6,242 nucleotides of DNA, taken from Actinomycetota bacterium (GTDB lineage: Bacteria > Actinomycetota > Actinomycetes > Streptosporangiales > Streptosporangiaceae). Of this stretch, positions 5,316-6,242 are shown in pieces. The notes below the pieces were generated by a model. That model made no database searches, had not been told where the DNA came from, and worked only from the letters and a program-made list of their open reading frames with translations. The first letter of the stretch is position 1. Each line of letters starts with the position of its first letter. Made by a program: the position numbers and the translations under genes. The stretch is from the NCBI GenBank assembly GCA_003140115.1, contig PLIQ01000111.1:20771-27012 (forward strand). Direction: 5' to 3'.

Positions 5316-5999
5316 TCACGCCTTACGCCACTGATAGCGCGCGTATGCGGCCGTCCATCCTGCCAAGATGGCGGCGCTGACATACGGGAGGAACTTGGAG
5401 GCGACAAGCGCTGTGCTCGTCGAGGTGTTCTCCACGATGGCCACGCGCGCGCCGGCCTCGACGAGGTAGCCGACGCCCCACACTGCGGTGACAACCCGGT
5501 ACGCGCGCTGGTAGCCGGCGAACTGCCACAGCCTGGTCATCTCGCGTCCCCTCGTGCTGTCCGGGCCGACGAACTCGTGCGCGAAGCCGAACAGCAGGGG
5601 CTTCGGTGCGCGGAGCGAGCTAAGGCAGGCCAGCCCGAACACCGCGGTGGGCACCGATCCCTCCAGCAGGACGAGCCGGGCGTTATGGCTCACCAGCCCA
5701 AGCACCGCTCCGGCGAGGATACCCGCTAGGACGACGGCACCGATGATGTCCAGCCGGCGTCGCTGGATCGCGTTCGCAGTGACGCCGATGGCCGGCAGCA
5801 CGCCGCTCAGAATCAACGCCGTTACCGCCGGCAGCCCGGCCTTCCGCAGTAGGGCGTAAGCGATGAGAGGGCCCACGACATCGCAGGCGGCGATCCTGGC
5901 GGCCGACTTCAGCTTGGTCCCGGCGGGCGGCTGCCCGGCGCCTGGCTGTTCCGCGGTTGGCTGTCCTGCGGTTGGCTCCGGCTCCGCCTCCTCGCTCAC
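5316..5999 (-). CDS. VC0807-family integral membrane protein
   Basis: A 227-residue protein. It has an acidic, Pro/Gln-rich N-terminus (1-28) with repeated AGQP/TAEQP/GAGQP units, then about six hydrophobic segments (roughly 36-52, 56-76, 84-104, 111-127, 168-184, 200-222). Characteristic stretches are DVVGPLIAYALLRKAGLPAV (40-59), LILSGVLPAIGV (62-73), RRLDIIGAVVLAGI (81-94), EGSVPTAVFGLACL (113-126), EFVGPD (142-147) and VWGVGYLVEAGARV (173-186). I recognise these as the VC0807 family (related to DUF3159), which has no established biochemical role. The GTG at 5999 is the only start ahead of the first helix. It overlaps the stop of the interrupted transposase frame (GTGA), with no strong Shine-Dalgarno; a GAAG lies a few nt upstream. 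The gene appears intact although it lies inside a broken insertion sequence, so it may depend on transposase-directed transcription. Confidence 0.88.
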   Translation of the reverse strand: MSEEAEPEPTAGQPTAEQPGAGQPPAGTKLKSAARIAACDVVGPLIAYALLRKAGLPAVTALILSGVLPAIGVTANAIQRRRLDIIGAVVLAGILAGAVLGLVSHNARLVLLEGSVPTAVFGLACLSSLRAPKPLLFGFAHEFVGPDSTRGREMTRLWQFAGYQRAYRVVTAVWGVGYLVEAGARVAIVENTSTSTALVASKFLPYVSAAILAGWTAAYARYQWRKA

Positions 6000-6242
6000 G
6001 GCTTCAGGATATGTTCGGGATAGGCCCTGGCGACCTGGCGGAGGAATCGCAGGAACTCCTCGTGCCGGTGGCGGGGGTAGCAGGCGTCGGTGACCTTGCC
6101 GGTGGCCACCTCCAGGGCGGCGAACAGCGTGGTGGTGCCGTGCCGGACATAGTCATGGGTGCGCTTCTCGGGGATCCCGGGCCGCAACGGGAGGACCGGC
6201 GTGGTCCGTTCCAGGGCTTGGACCTGGGATTTCTCATCCACG
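5996..6242 (-). pseudogene. IS630-family transposase, 5'/central fragment (start outside window)
   Basis: The minus-strand frame enters the window in coding sequence: VDEKSQVQALERTTPVLPLR, PGIPEKRTHDYVRHGTTTLF, AALEVATGKVTDACYPRHRH, EEFLRFLRQVARAYPE. This is the core of the IS630 DDE domain, and the Asp of VDEKSQ is the first catalytic acid. Transposase similarity ends around RAYPE. The frame then reads HILKP and stops at TGA 5998..5996, overlapping the GTG of the VC0807-family gene. The second catalytic Asp (the DNYATHK region) and the SGSWLNM stretch are absent; the family resumes only at 5271. GTG at 6241 is an internal Val, not the start. The protein cannot be an active transposase. Confidence 0.9.

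Larger units (their letters stand above)
5071..6242 (-). mobile_element. IS630-family element, interrupted and decayed (partly outside window)
   Basis: Two transposase fragments in the same orientation and correct order flank a complete unrelated gene. The simplest reading is one IS630 copy in which roughly 45-60 codons of the DDE core were replaced by about 730 bp carrying the VC0807-family gene. Two separate partial copies are less likely given the collinearity. Terminal repeats are not identified; the upstream end lies beyond 6242. Confidence 0.75.

Noticed and set aside
1..6242. CRISPR array, tRNA or rRNA gene
   Set aside because: No regularly spaced repeats with unique spacers and no tRNA- or rRNA-like sequence seen; the repeats present are tandem or palindromic.

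Overview
The window comes from a high-GC actinomycete chromosome. The GC content, the strong G/C bias at third codon positions, the frequent GTG starts and the actinobacterial MoxR/DUF58/DUF4129 cluster all point that way. Genus cannot be fixed from this sequence; the gene families fit the Streptosporangiales, Pseudonocardiales or Frankiales.

Left part (1-3476), minus strand: a five-gene operon read right to left. It holds a 101-residue membrane-anchored protein with a CxxxH/CxxxxH pair, a four-helix DUF4129 protein, a 148-residue two-helix membrane protein, a MoxR-type AAA+ ATPase, and a DUF58 protein cut by the window start. The last four genes are joined by GTGA, GTGA and ATGA stop/start overlaps, so they are probably translationally coupled. 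A -10 box (GATAAT) lies 6 nt before the first ATG and suggests a leaderless transcript. MoxR + DUF58 + DUF4129 is a recurrent membrane-associated chaperone-like set. MoxR is thought to remodel or activate the DUF58 (von Willebrand A-like) partner, and the DUF4129 and small membrane proteins supply the membrane side. The substrate is unknown.

Centre (3511-4197), plus strand: a divergently transcribed class I SAM-dependent methyltransferase of unknown substrate.

Right-centre (4198-5070): about 870 bp with no intact gene. It holds an ungapped 92-bp imperfect palindrome built from four copies of an ~18-bp unit, several extra TAACGCG heptamers, a five-copy 8-bp tandem repeat, and two gene-like but start-less or unrecognised open frames. 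It reads as a decayed, element-rich junction.

Right (5071-6242), minus strand: an IS630-family transposase broken into a 5' part (5996-6242, running off the window) and a 3' part (5071-5271, with two in-frame stops). Between them sits an intact 227-codon gene for a VC0807-family integral membrane protein. The transposase frame ends in a GTGA overlap exactly on the start codon of that gene, so the IS has lost its central catalytic segment and the cargo gene lies downstream of the transposase reading frame. This nested arrangement and the four-unit palindrome are the most unusual features of the window.
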